Positions 1 to 11,431 of a stretch of 64,000 bases of DNA are shown piece by piece (the first letter of the stretch is position 1; each line of letters starts with the position of its first letter). The notes beneath the pieces were generated by a model. The model saw nothing but the letters and a program-made list of their open reading frames with translations. It had not been told where the DNA came from and did not search any database. The position numbers were made by a program, and so were the translations under genes. Source of the stretch: Takakia lepidozioides (taxonomy: Eukaryota; Streptophyta; Takakiopsida; Takakiales; Takakiaceae); contig CM060734.1 in the NCBI GenBank assembly GCA_030704615.1, positions 59,042,042-59,106,041 of the forward strand, in the 5' to 3' direction.

Positions 1-1180
1 CCCAGCAACTCCGATCATTCTCATCTGTCCCCTATTTATAGGTACTAGATAGACCTCCCTCTGGCTACCTCTTACCTTATGCTACCATCTGTCTTTCTAT
101 ACCCTTCTTCAATGTCTGTTGAGAAGATGATCAACTGGTAAGCTCTGAAGCACCAAGTACTCCATCTGATTGGGGAGTGGGAATGTACTGTGGGAGAGAG
201 AAAGATTGGAATTACACACTGGCATGCACGGATGGATCAAGTTAATGCAGCTAGTTAGAGATCTGACAATCCGCGGTTGGGGAGACTCATCTTTGTGACT
301 GCAGCTTGAGCCTGAGCAGTGGGTCAAATTGTGGGCCAGCTTGTTAAGCTTGAAGGCTGCTATGTAGTGGGCACTCAACACAAGGTATTTCTCAGAGGCG
401 ACTTATTTCTTTATGAATCCACCTATGCTAGTTATCCTGCTCTGGTTGTCTTCTCTTCGAGGTGAACCTCCAGTGAGCTTGGATAGTGGCAGTAATCGAC
501 CTAGTGATAATTTGGGCAAGTATGTTCACTTGCTGCCAATCATCAGATCTGTGTTTGGGCTGAGCTACTTAAAGCTCAATCTTGCAAACTAGTGCCTTGG
601 ATCGTTTTTCCTCCGCATGGTGCTTACTTTGCTGGGGGCAATCATGTGCCTCAAGCAGGATCAGGCCTATGGTATGCACCGATGAGACTTGGGCTAAAGA
701 GGAGACCGATCTTATTGTGTTGCTCTCAAGAAGTATGTTTCCTGGTGTTGTCATACCTCCCTTCCTGCCAGATCAAATTTCAAGAAGTGCAAACTGGAAT
801 AAAAATGGATTTGAATGCTATGCCTGTAGTTCTCCTCTATAATACCATTGGAAAGTTTTGGTCCAGAGAGAATCGAAGGAATGACTGAGTACCATGAAGG
901 GTTGGTCTTACTAGCAGGGCCTGGACATGTTCCCATGAATTACCAATGTATTCGTCTGTGATACGGAAGCGCATTTAGTGGAAGTTTGGTGATTGAGTGT
1001 GATGTCTATGGCAGTAGCAAATATTGCCCGCGAGGTTGCATCACTGCAAAATATTTTTGAGCATCCATGGAGTTCAAAGCATGTGAAGATTGTCAAAATT
1101 GTTGCAAATCAGATTGGACTCCACAAACATTTGTATCTACCTAATATTATATGTACATAATTAGATTTGACTCGACAGAA
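1..1180. other. No recognisable gene
   Basis: Both strands were read. The open frames are all under 100 codons and none shows a domain I recognise. The longest, at 592-888 (+), is simply an uninterrupted stretch without a motif, and no convincing splice pattern extends it. The last part, up to 1215, is probably the 3' flank of the Hsp70 gene, which ends at 1216 on the minus strand. Confidence 0.5.
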
Positions 1181-1215
1181 ACTTGGAAAAACTCAAACTG
1201 ACGATTCGTGAGCTT

Positions 1216-3432
1216 CTAGTCTACCTCTTCAATCTTGGGACCTGGGCCACTGCCAGTATCTGCAGAAGCGCCGAAGCCTCCACCGGGCATGCCTGTACCA
1301 CCACCATCTCCTTGATACATCTTCGAAATGATCGGATTGCAAAGTCTTTCCAATTCCTTCATCTTGTCTTCAAATTCCTCCACCTCAGCGAGTTGGTTGT
1401 GTTCCAACCACTCTATGGTGTTGTTAATCTCCTTCTCAATCTTCTCTTTGTCAGCACTGCTTAACTTGCCTGCAATTTTCTCATCTTTAATTGTGTTCCT
1501 CATGTTGTAAGCATAATTTTCGAGGGCATTTTTGGCCTCCACCTTCTTCTTGATATCTTCATCTTCGGCCTTGTACTTCTCTGCATCTCGCACCATCTTT
1601 TCAATGTCGTCCTTGCTCAACCTTCCCTTGTCATTTGTGATGGTGATGTTGTTTCTCACACCGGCGGTCTTGTCTTCAGCTGTTACATTCAAGATACCAT
1701 TGGCATCAATATCAAAGGAGACATTGATTTGTGGCACACCTCTAGGAGCTGGTGGAATCCCTGATAATTCAAATTTGCCCATGAGATTGTTGTCCACCGT
1801 TCTGGCCCTCTCGCCCTCGTAAACCTGAATGAGGACCCCAGGCTGGTTATCTGAATATGTTGAGAAAACTTGCTCCTTTTTCGTGGGGATGGTAGTATTC
1901 CTGGGGATTAATGTGGTCATGACACCACCAGCAGTTTCCAGACCAAGACTGAGAGGAGCGACATCTAGCAGCAAGAGTTCCTGCACCTTCTCACTCGCCT
2001 CTCCAGTCAGAATTGCAGCCTGCACTGCAGCGCCATAGGCTACTGCCTCATCAGGGTTGATGCTCTTGCACAGCTCCTTCCCATTAAAGAATTCTTGCAG
2101 CATGCTTTGCACCTTGGGAATTCTGGTAGAGCCTCCCACCAACACTACCTCCGCGATATCACCTTTGTCCATCTTCGCATCCCTCAAACACTTCTCCAGC
2201 GGCTCCATGCATTTTCGAAACAAATCCATGCACAGCTCCTCAAATCTGGCCCTGGTGATTGTGGCGTAGAAATCTATGCCTTCGTACAGAGAATCGATTT
2301 CAATTGTGGTTTGAGTAGTCGACGACAGCGCTCTTTTCGCCCGCTCGCAAGCTGTTCGCAGGCGGCGGAGAGCTCTGGCATTTCCACTGATGTCTTTCTT
2401 GTACTTCCTCTTGAACTCCTGAACGAAGTGATTCACCAGCCGGTTGTCGAAATCTTGCCCACCAAGATGCGTGTCTCCCGCTGTGGCCTTCACTTCGAAG
2501 ATTCCCTCATCAAGAGTCAGTATGGAAACATCGAAGGTTCCTCCGCCAAGATCAAAAATGAGAATGTTTTTCTCTCCACTTGCCGCTAGTTTTTTTTCAA
2601 GGCCATAGGCGATAGCCGCAGCTGTCGGTTCGTTGATGATGCGGAGAACGGTGAGACCAGCAATGACACCGGCATCTTTTGTCGCTTGCCTCTGAGAATC
2701 ATTGAAGTAAGCAGGGACTGTGATCACGGCTTGTTTGAGAGACCTTCCAAGGAAAGCTTCAGAGATTTCTTTCATCTTCGTCAGAACCATTGAGGAAATC
2801 TCCTCAGGAGAAAACTGTTTCTTCTCACCCTTGTATGTTACCTCAATCAGTGGCTTGTCGTTGGGGCCTTTGACAACCTTAAATGGCCAGTACTTCATAT
2901 CGGCTTGAACAGCGGGATCACTGTAGCGCCTTCCAATTAAACGTTTTGCATCTGCAAACGTACCAAAAAGCTACCTGAGCTTAGATCATGGTAGCTTTAC
3001 CGACACAGCAGAAAACTCACCTACGGTGATCTAAGTGATTTAAGCATTCACCTTAGATCATCGTACTAGGAGTTTAATCGCAAAATCGTCCCGAAGAGCA
3101 TGTACAAGTTTTCCAACTTGGATCTGATCGCTCGAGGCAGCAAGACAGACTTGTACATACAGGTTAATAAAAGTTTAGCGTATGAAAGAAACCAGAAGGG
3201 GGAGAACTTAGAACATACCAAAAACCGTATTCTCCGGATTCAGTGCCGCCTGATTATATGCAGCGTCACCAACAAGACGCTCTGTGTCGGTAAAAGCCAC
3301 ATATGAGGGGGTGGTCCGGTTCCCCTGGTCATTAGGAACAATCTCCACGCGATCATGTTGCCACACTCCAACACAGCTGTAGGTCGTCCCAAGATCAATG
3401 CCAATCGCAGGTCCCTCTGTCTTCGCAGACAT
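1216..3432 (-). CDS. HSP70: Cytosolic heat shock protein 70 (HSC70/HSP70), two exons
   Basis: ATP-dependent chaperone of cytosol and nucleus. Exon 1 is 3219-3432 and exon 2 is 1216-2951. The 267-base intron has donor GTATGT and acceptor TTTGCAG, and it splits the Asp codon near residue 72, the usual intron site of plant Hsp70 genes. The joined product is 649 residues, normal for the family. Visible motifs are the ATPase signature [13 protein letters not shown] (about 11-23), [14 protein letters not shown] (about 203-216) and [14 protein letters not shown] (about 340-353). A short Gly/Met-rich tail precedes the C-terminal EEVD, the cytosolic TPR-cochaperone-binding tail, with no ER or organelle signal. 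No frame damage is seen, so the gene looks functional. Confidence 0.97.
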
Positions 3433-3640
3433 CTTTCAGATCCAAAAAAGCTCGAGCGCTCTCTAATGTAAGGCTTTCAAAGTTCTAGCCTCCTCAACGA
3501 TGCACTGGATCTTTCAACGCAAAGGTCTCGACAGTAACTCTGCAGCTCACTACGAGGCTCCTAACCAGCTAAGTTCCAAATCAATCAACTGATGGGACAA
3601 CTCGCTCTGCACACAAAACAAGCTGCTACGGACATATCCA

Positions 3641-3701
3641 CCATATAGGAAGATGAGGCCCGAATGGCATCTGTAGACTTCTTCAAAGCATTCGAAAGTT
3701 C
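3641..3701 (-). promoter_or_regulatory. Heat-shock-element-like promoter of the Hsp70 gene
   Basis: At 3694-3701 the sequence GAAAGTTC is a perfect GAAnnTTC head-to-head HSE core. Stepping by 5 bases, a further TTC lies at 3679-3681, with imperfect units between. On the minus strand this lies about 30 bases upstream of a TATA-like TCCTATATGG (3641-3650), itself about 210 bases upstream of the ATG at 3432. Spacing and order fit a heat-inducible promoter; binding is inferred. Confidence 0.55.
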
Positions 3702-3959
3702 GAATAACGGAGACGTTCTCGACTCTTCCACTCCTCCGGACTAACACTCGTGCTTGTTGTGCACTGGTGCCATGATTCTCGACAAGCTATATTTCCTTCA
3801 TCGTCTTCCTCGTCAGCAGGCGCCCATGCAGGCGTGCCTGCCTCCTGCACGTGGAGGTTCTTCTTCTTTTTGCGAAAAAAAAAAACAAAAACATCAAGGC
3901 CAAAATATTTTCAAGAAAAAAGCTATTTAGGAACTCGCTCAACTCTGGATTTAAGGAAA

Positions 3960-4030
3960 CTTGACAATGCAGGTTTCGAACCTGCGACCTTCGCGTTATT
4001 AGCACGGCGCTCTAACCAAAGGCCAGCCGA
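3960..4030 (-). pseudogene. Degenerate tRNA-Ile(AAU)-like gene
   Basis: The minus strand has an anticodon arm with loop CTAATAA (anticodon AAT), followed by a sound T-arm, GCAGG-TTCGAAA-CCTGC, with a perfect Pol III B box. The D-arm region keeps GGTTAGAGC, but its 5' side does not pair well, and I could not pair a 7-base acceptor stem (3' side ATTGTCA). It is therefore either a decayed tRNA-Ile gene or the head of a tRNA-derived SINE. Confidence 0.55.
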
Positions 4031-5677
4031 TAGATGGAGGAGGTGCAGACATATTTTATCTGCTATATAAGAAAGATATAGAATCAGCAGAATTTGCAGC
4101 CTTGCGCTTGTTGGGTAGGATACCGAGCATGTACTGTGGGCAGGTGCGGCCCAGCCTTGGCACCACTCGTTCTCCTTGTGAAGCTCGCTCCAAGCCGTGA
4201 TGTGCTTTGCTTTCCTGCTTCAGAAACCTTGCGCATTCTGTGCTCTCCTGCAGATTCCTACATCTCACCGACTCCCAGATCTCGAGCGAAATGCAGCAAG
4301 CAAAGAGCTGACGACCACATTGTTGGTAATTACATTTGTTAACCTGAATTAAGGTAACTAAAGACACACAAAAACTGTTCTTTAACTCTTGTTCAGTGTG
4401 TTCACTCTTTGCAATGGTTGACACTAAAATATGTTACTGCACGACATACCATGTTTTCTATTTACTTCAGCTATTACAGATCAATGCTCTGTGGAAGGCC
4501 ATAACAAACTGATATGGATTCTCGTGAGTATTATTTGAATGTATTGCAACTCACTAGGACGCTTGTGAATCGGAATCATATGTCAGCTGTGTTTTTGTGA
4601 GCTAACAAAAATCGATTTCGATCTATGTGCTCATATCCAGATCCTCATATTGCTGGCACTGACATCTTACACTTTTAACACCAAACCCAAAATCATGAGC
4701 CTCGATCTTCTGGAGATGATTTTCATGGCAGATGGGCAACATAGCCTTCTCACTGTGGCAGTCAACCTCATTCATACTTCAACTAGGGTTGGGAAGAAAT
4801 GGATGTTGTTCAATTGGTCTAAGCAGGGAGTAGAGTGTGCCTGGGATTCCTGTTTGTATACAAAGAATAATCCAGACTAAGTAACTGCATATTGTCCAAC
4901 CTCAATCTAAGAATAATAAGGAGAGTCAAACAAGCACATGATTTGGTACTGTTTAATGTCAACACAAATCCCAACATGTATATATAATTGAATGAGCATG
5001 TGATGTTGCCTCACACGTGAGGTCTTATCATGTCTAACTTTCATATACCCATTTGCAGATACTTTTGAGGATGGGTATTTTGTTCACTGGATGCATGAGG
5101 ACACGCCCTAACAGTGATAGAAGCCATCAACTGAAAAGACAAGACCAATCTCCTACATCTAGCAACCTGTGCTACTCTTGTAAACCCTGCAGGGCATGTT
5201 GTACATAACGTTTCCGATCCTTGCGGTTGTTCGAATTGAGTCTCTGTGCATCATACCCACCAGAACTAGCGGTAAGTGGCAGCACGAAACTTGGTTACTA
5301 CAAATGAGTAAACTACAGATCAATGGCATCACTCTTAATTTCCTGCCAACAGTTTCCCCTCTCAACCACAGGGATCATTGTCACAAAGCTGTTGTGATCT
5401 TGGGTCAAAAGATAAATCATTTCTGTTGCTACTTTTGTTTAGGGGCAAAAACGCCCCACAAAGTTATAAGGCTTTTCGAATTGTCATGTCCAGAATGTGC
5501 TATGAGTTGAGCCACATGGGCTCAAAGGACAAGCTTCTGTTAATCAAATTAGGAATGAGTAACTTTTCTTAGGCTTAGGGTGTACGGCAATGCATGCATG
5601 GCAGAGTGCTAAACCCCCTTCAATCTCGGCGATCCGTGTAAAGGGTGTTTGGACATTGATAAAAGGGGTACCAAATC
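4031..5677. other. Intergenic, no recognisable gene
   Basis: Only short open frames are present, for example 5196-5510 (+) and 4056-4424 (-), without a recognisable motif or splice context. The part just left of 5678 would contain the 3' UTR of the CCCH zinc-finger gene. Confidence 0.45.
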
Positions 5678-8600
5678 TTAGTCAGGCAGAGGTTCATCGT
5701 TAGTGTCGTTGCCTCCCACATCATGGACCTCAGCAGTGCTGATACCATCATCATCCATGGCCTTTACAATCTTTCTGTTATAGAACTCTTTCACTTTTGC
5801 CTTCTCCTGCCATGTATCAAAGCAACAGAAGAAGTTGCTGAGTGCTACTCAAATTAAGGAGTTTAGACGATGTATTGCAGGAGGGTAGACATGATATATC
5901 CTGATGCCCTGGGACTTGAGAGGAACACCTGCCTAGGTCAAGTCAAAAAATCAGAAACAATAAGAATTGAACATCTAATGTAGAAACTTTCTGCCACAGG
6001 GAAAGGAAATTCCCACTGAAGAAACGGAGAAATAACACAATTAAGAGAGCAAGAGGGACAACTAGTGCAGACAGGACGTCGTGCTAAAGAGTCAAAGGTA
6101 TCTCAACCACAAAGCCTCAGTCATGTGAAGCTGAAGGTCTAGAAGCCCCTTCACTGAAACCAACAGTGATTTGACAGGCCCATAAAAAGAAATGGAGAGA
6201 TTGATCTATTACCACCTACCTTAGTGGCACGAGGAGTTGGAGTAGAGTCTGAGGGTCTGACTTTCACGACCAGAGGAGTGAAGGACTCTTCTCTTGACTC
6301 CTCTCTCATAATCTCGTCATCACCACTTAGCTTACCGTTGGTTGGATTGGCATCCTCCTCATCACTGGTTCTTATATTGTTCTCAGAGAAGCCATTCTGT
6401 TGCAAAGCTTTCACCGAAGCCCTTCTTTTCTCTTGCAATGCAGCAGTATACTTCCGCTGACTAGTTTCACCAGATGCTGTCTCTTCAATATTTGAGAACA
6501 TATCCTCCTTGCCATCTTTCCTGACTGCTTGTGAGCCCATGGCAGCTGCAAATTGTCAACATGCAATGACCCACTCAATTAAAACTGGAAGTCTCAGATA
6601 AATGGATGTATAATATATCTCAGTTTCTCCTATGTGTTTCTTGTGAGTAGAAACTCAGATTGTGGATAAGGACCCATTTTCTATTCACCCTTCACAGACC
6701 TGTCCACTTTCCAATGGGAATATGGAACCTCTTGCCTCCTGACCTTGGAACAATGAAGAAGATTATAATCCACACTAGCAACAGTAGCCTGTCCCGTTTT
6801 GCCACACCTGCTACTGTGAGTCCATGATTTGCCAGGTTACTGGTAATGATTTGCCGCCTGGGCTCCACATCACTTATAAGATTGATATCAGTGTCCTCGA
6901 GCTCAGGGTCCACCCTGCCTTTATTCTCTCCAACCCCCTCGTCCACTAATCTCACCAGTTTCGCCTGTGCTCTGTACACCATACAAGAGTGTGATGACAA
7001 AGGGGAACTACAACGGTGCACAGAGTCAGATAATTTGTGAGGCATCCTGGAAGTTAGCAGCAAACAAGTATTTTGTGCTGAAGACTGCACAAAAAGAAAG
7101 TCTTCCAGCTGATTAAAAGACGAAGCACAATCCTGCCCCTAGAAAGGAATGTGTTTAAGCTTTACTTCTTCAACTCCTCTTGAGCACGAAAGAACCGTGT
7201 GTAGCCTTTCACCAACTTTTTGGTCTTAGATGCCAACCTGCAAGGTCCATCAATAATCTCACTGTCATCCACACATTCACATCTTATCTTCTGGTATGCA
7301 AGAAAAAGTATGTGGCTCTACTTCCAACAACAGAGAAAAAGTAAAACTTGAATTTACGCTCCTATCCTGAATTTGATAGGAGGATGCTTCATAGAGCTTC
7401 TTAAGACACCTTTCGAAAAACAATTCCTACAATAGAGGGAGGGATACTAGAAATTCAACAAGAGTAAACATCCCACAACTCCTGCAGCTGGTAAGCTCCA
7501 TGCTTGGAAAGATTGCAGAGGTGTAAAAAGGAGAAAAGGTGTACCCTTTGCAATCCTCCTGGGCGTCAGCTAAGTCGGATTCTAGCATTGCAATCTTTTC
7601 GGATAACTCTGTAGTCTCCTGCACCTTCTTCTGTAAAGAAAGCTGCAGAGAACAATGGTTCCAAGATAGAAGAAAGCTGTCAAATTGAGATGGGATTTAT
7701 TGTATTGGAGTAATGGGTCTTGTCGCCAAATTCTAAGAACCACCAGATTATACTGGGGGGGAATTCAAAAATGTCCGTATTCAGTAAGTGCCTCTCCTTC
7801 TCTACACAACTGGAACATGTTTAATACCATTTAAGCTGACCTGTAAGCAGATTGGCACTAATGAGGGTTATTTCACAAAGGTTAATTGAATTTCAACATT
7901 TAACCGTGGAGTCAGTAAACCTGAACCAAAGCAGAGCCTTTCACCTCAGTGCACTTGGAGCAGCCTACTGTTATAGAAAACCTCTCACAGGATAGCCACC
8001 AGACAGCTTACCTCAAGTTTCACTTTCTCAACCAACAATGCTTTCTTATCAGCCTCGACCTGTAGCAACTGCCAACCAGCAAAGCAATGCATAACTGCAG
8101 CAGTCAGCATCGGAGAGACTGCTTACTGACCAAGATCTGCTCACACAAGGACTGAACTGACAACTAACACGGTCCTGACAAATTCAAGCACTAGGATGAG
8201 CTTATAATTTATATTTCTCTGTCCTTTTTTATCTCATTAGCTCTTAGGAAGGACACTTGCTTCTGTGAACACAGCCTATGACGATTCCTTCATTGGGCTA
8301 CCCCCTGAGACTTCCAAAAGTAGCGAGTGTGAACTTTTGTGCTGAAGAGTGGCAAAAGAGCACATTTGAAGTAATTCCATTACAGATTATTCTCTGTAAT
8401 GCTGTGGGGTGACAATTCCAACCATGCTAAATCTCCAGAATCCATTCAGGTCGCGGTGCTCGAAGAAAGCATGTCGGAGGTATGCGAGTTTGGCAATACC
8501 TCCCTTAAGCTCTCAACATCATGAATTCAAGGTCAGCTGGTGGGGTCAGTTGAATCGCATGCCTAATACCAGATACCCTTAATTTCTGTTGTGTACTGTC

Positions 8601-11431
8601 AATGACTAGCGTAGTGGTTTGATATACTTTCAATAGTATTTTGATTCAACGCTATTTCTTGGAAGTAAGACCATCCTGTCAAACAGGCCAAGTCTTGGCA
8701 GAAAAGGGTAGAAGAGATTTTCCAGTATCTGAATATTAGTCTAGAAGAATTGACCCTACTGGATGAAGCTGACCTGGAGGGGGTTGTGTCCAAAGCAATG
8801 CTGATGCCCAATGCGATGAAAATGAAACTAGGCATAGAATGTCCCTAAACTTGTTTCCAGTCTGTGACATGGGCAAGGACCTTACGGATGATCTGAAGGG
8901 CCTACCTACCCCCGGCACTAGACTGAAATTTTCCACTCAGGGTGGGGAGCCTATCTTTGAACAATAAACAGAAGCAGGGAGATTGTAATTGCCTGATGTG
9001 TGGTCAACCTGAAGACCATATTCATTTTCTGATACATTGTCCGGGGTATTCTCTCCAGAGAGTGACCCTCTTCAGTAACATCAATCAAGAACATGGTTCC
9101 TCCACCTATGGTCACCAACTTTCAAAATCTCAAGGCTGAGTACAGCCCTGGCCCCATTGGGGTCTAACTTTTGGGCACACTATTGAAGTGAGCCCCTCAC
9201 AAAGGTAGTACCTATTCCGTATATTTCCGTCCAAACTGGGCGTGGGGTCTATGGCCACAAAGCTACAGCAAACAACAGTTTATGAGTACATTCTCTGTAA
9301 TGGTGTTGTAAGATGGTGGGAAGAGTAAGAGCACAAGCCTGTTAATGTCAACTATCAAACCTGTTCTGTGAAAGCCTCTCGCACACTGGGCGATGAACTC
9401 CTCCTTGACCCAGTTTTGTTATCAGCATCAGCATCATCAGCACCAGTATCCTCACCCCCACGTACGTCCCCTGAGACATCACTGAGGTGTGTGTCTCCAT
9501 CTGAGCGTAACTTCTTGCTATCCTTCCTGTTGAAGTCATCCTTTGTGAGACAGGACTTGCTTCGAGAACTTTCCAAGGCAATGGTGCACACTGTCTGAAA
9601 TCCCCTGACTTTACAAAAGCATGCTGTTGTGACATCATTGGATGCCTTGCTTGAACAAATTAGTTTGTGCTACAAAAGGTTAAGAGCGACATATCACATC
9701 GCTTACTTTTTACAAGGTGGAGAAGACCTTGGTGCTGAAAGTGACCGACTTTCCTTGCGCATAGCTGGTGGTGACCTTGACCGACTACGCTCTGGCCGCC
9801 ATTACCCCACAAGCAAGTTAGCATACCATCAACCCCTGTCCTTCTCATAAACATCATCAGATTCTCAGTATAATCACAACAATGTTCAACAGATCAATAT
9901 ATGCACTACAATCAGAATCAGTTGCTAGGAATAGTAACCGAAACTTGGCACCAAATCAGCAATTGACCATTTCACACGGAAGTGCTTGAAACTTGGTCTA
10001 CCTCTGTCATGCTGTGGTGATCTGCGATCATGATGTGACTCTCGCCCTCTTTCATCTCTGCCTGGAGATGGTCGCCGGTGACTTGGCGGGGAGCGCCGAC
10101 GATCCACTCTCTCCCTCGAATTTTCAGCACTATACCGGCCTGCAAACAACAAACGCAGCCCTCAATGTGTCACCTCCACACAAGACACCTTAATCTAAGC
10201 TCTCTCAAAAAGTTCCAACCAAGTAGATGATGGTAAGACCTGATTTTCAAGAGTTGATGGAGACACATAAGCTTACCATTGGTAAGTCGGAGTACAGAAG
10301 CGATTTAAGGGAATGTGCACAAGAATGCCTCTTCTTGCTTTTAAAAGCCCATGTCCACCGGTTAATATATCTCCTTAATCCTCATAATGAACATGGTCAC
10401 AGACCCTCTGTGTTGAAAAGAGTTACCACTGATATTACCACGAACAAAAGCCTTTATTGTTGATACCCTTAAAATCAGACAACGATTCACAAGTCCTTTG
10501 AAGAATTGAATACGCCTGGAAATTACAACTGGAAATAAAGCAATACTTGTGAAAAGTATGTGCCCTCCATGCGGGAATAAATAACCAAAGCGCGATATTC
10601 CATCCCCTCAGAATAGGGGGTTCTATGCAGCACCATATCTGCAGAAGCAATCTGCAAGCAAGCATGCCTCCAGGAAAAATGAGCTCCCTGATCAAATGGA
10701 CTCTACACCTGGCATACTCTGTTCGAAATACTTCTGCGCAGGGCCTGCATGTGGCAGCCACTTCACCACTGAGTCACGCTGGCTTTGAAGATCACAGTGA
10801 GAAGTTAGGATGAATATAACCTTTCCAGATCAACCTGCTAGAACTCGAACCAGGACAGTGCCCTACAGACCTCCCTGCAATCTTGATGGAGGGCCACCCT
10901 CAAACAGATGTCTGGCCAACTGGGGGCCATATGCAAAGCTTCAAGAGTGTAATTTAACTTCAGACAATGAGTGGTAACCATAATCCACCACAAAACCACT
11001 TACAAAGGACATGTATACATTTGGACAGGCCATTCAAAGCTTGTCAATGTGGTTGAGGAAACGATCCTACCTGCTAAGGAGAAATCAGTTTTGAGTTTGA
11101 ATGGGAGAGGTAGAACCACTTTCAAAGTGGAACGTAAGACTTCAAATGCCAACGTATCTTTTTGCTGCAATTAGAAGCATTTTGAGCTGCATACCGGTTG
11201 TCACCTTGAATGATTGCACGTCACCCAAAAACTGTAAAATGATGTTTACCGCCATGGTGGTCTGTTGACCAAATATGGGAGGGGAGGGAGGTCAAGGACA
11301 GAATGCTCACCAGGATGCTTGCGGAGCTCAGTTTCTCCATGAGCAAAAGAGCAACTCTGACGAGGACAATACCCTCGTTGCAAGTACAGTGTGCACAGTT
11401 TTGTCTTGTACAGATCCCGTGTGAATGCCAT
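5678..11431 (-). CDS. CCCH zinc-finger protein with RS-like and coiled-coil regions, 11 exons
   Basis: Probable RNA-binding nuclear protein resembling plant single-CCCH proteins of the Arabidopsis C3H13 type (family call from memory). Exons by phase-matched GT-AG sites: 11311-11431, 10002-10139, 9707-9791, 9361-9604, 8012-8059, 7545-7630, 7166-7237, 6808-6971, 6220-6545, 5891-5932, 5678-5806. All phases agree and give 484 residues. Exon 1 encodes LYKTKLC and a CX8CX4CX3H finger (Cys13, Cys22, Cys27, His31). Exons 2-3 are Arg/Ser/Pro-rich (RRSPPSHRRPSPGR; RSRSRSPP). Exons 5-8 encode a Glu/Lys-rich coiled coil of about 80 residues, then an acidic stretch (DTDINLISD). The tail is acidic and ends NDEPLPD. 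Exon 10 has a weak donor (GTCTAC), so its edges are the least certain. A LINE fragment sits antisense in the 8060-9360 intron without breaking an exon. Confidence 0.82.
8385..9305 (+). mobile_element. Decayed non-LTR retrotransposon fragment inside an intron of the CCCH gene
   Basis: This matches the 3' part of the LINE at 54054-55936. Shared pieces are the WGxxNSNxAKSxESIQ-like block near 8400, the block ending VEEIFQYLNISLEEL near 8710, a Cys/His motif CNCLMCGQPEDHIHFLIHCPG (8976-9040), and the 3' tail with AAACTGGGCGTGGGGTC and TTTATGAGTACA (about 9230-9290). Reading frames are broken by several stops, so it is dead. It is antisense to the host gene and accounts for most of this 1.3-kb intron. 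Confidence 0.75.

Noticed and set aside
2095-2589. 164-codon plus-strand ORF
   Set aside because: It is the antisense shadow of the highly conserved Hsp70 coding exon and has no motif.
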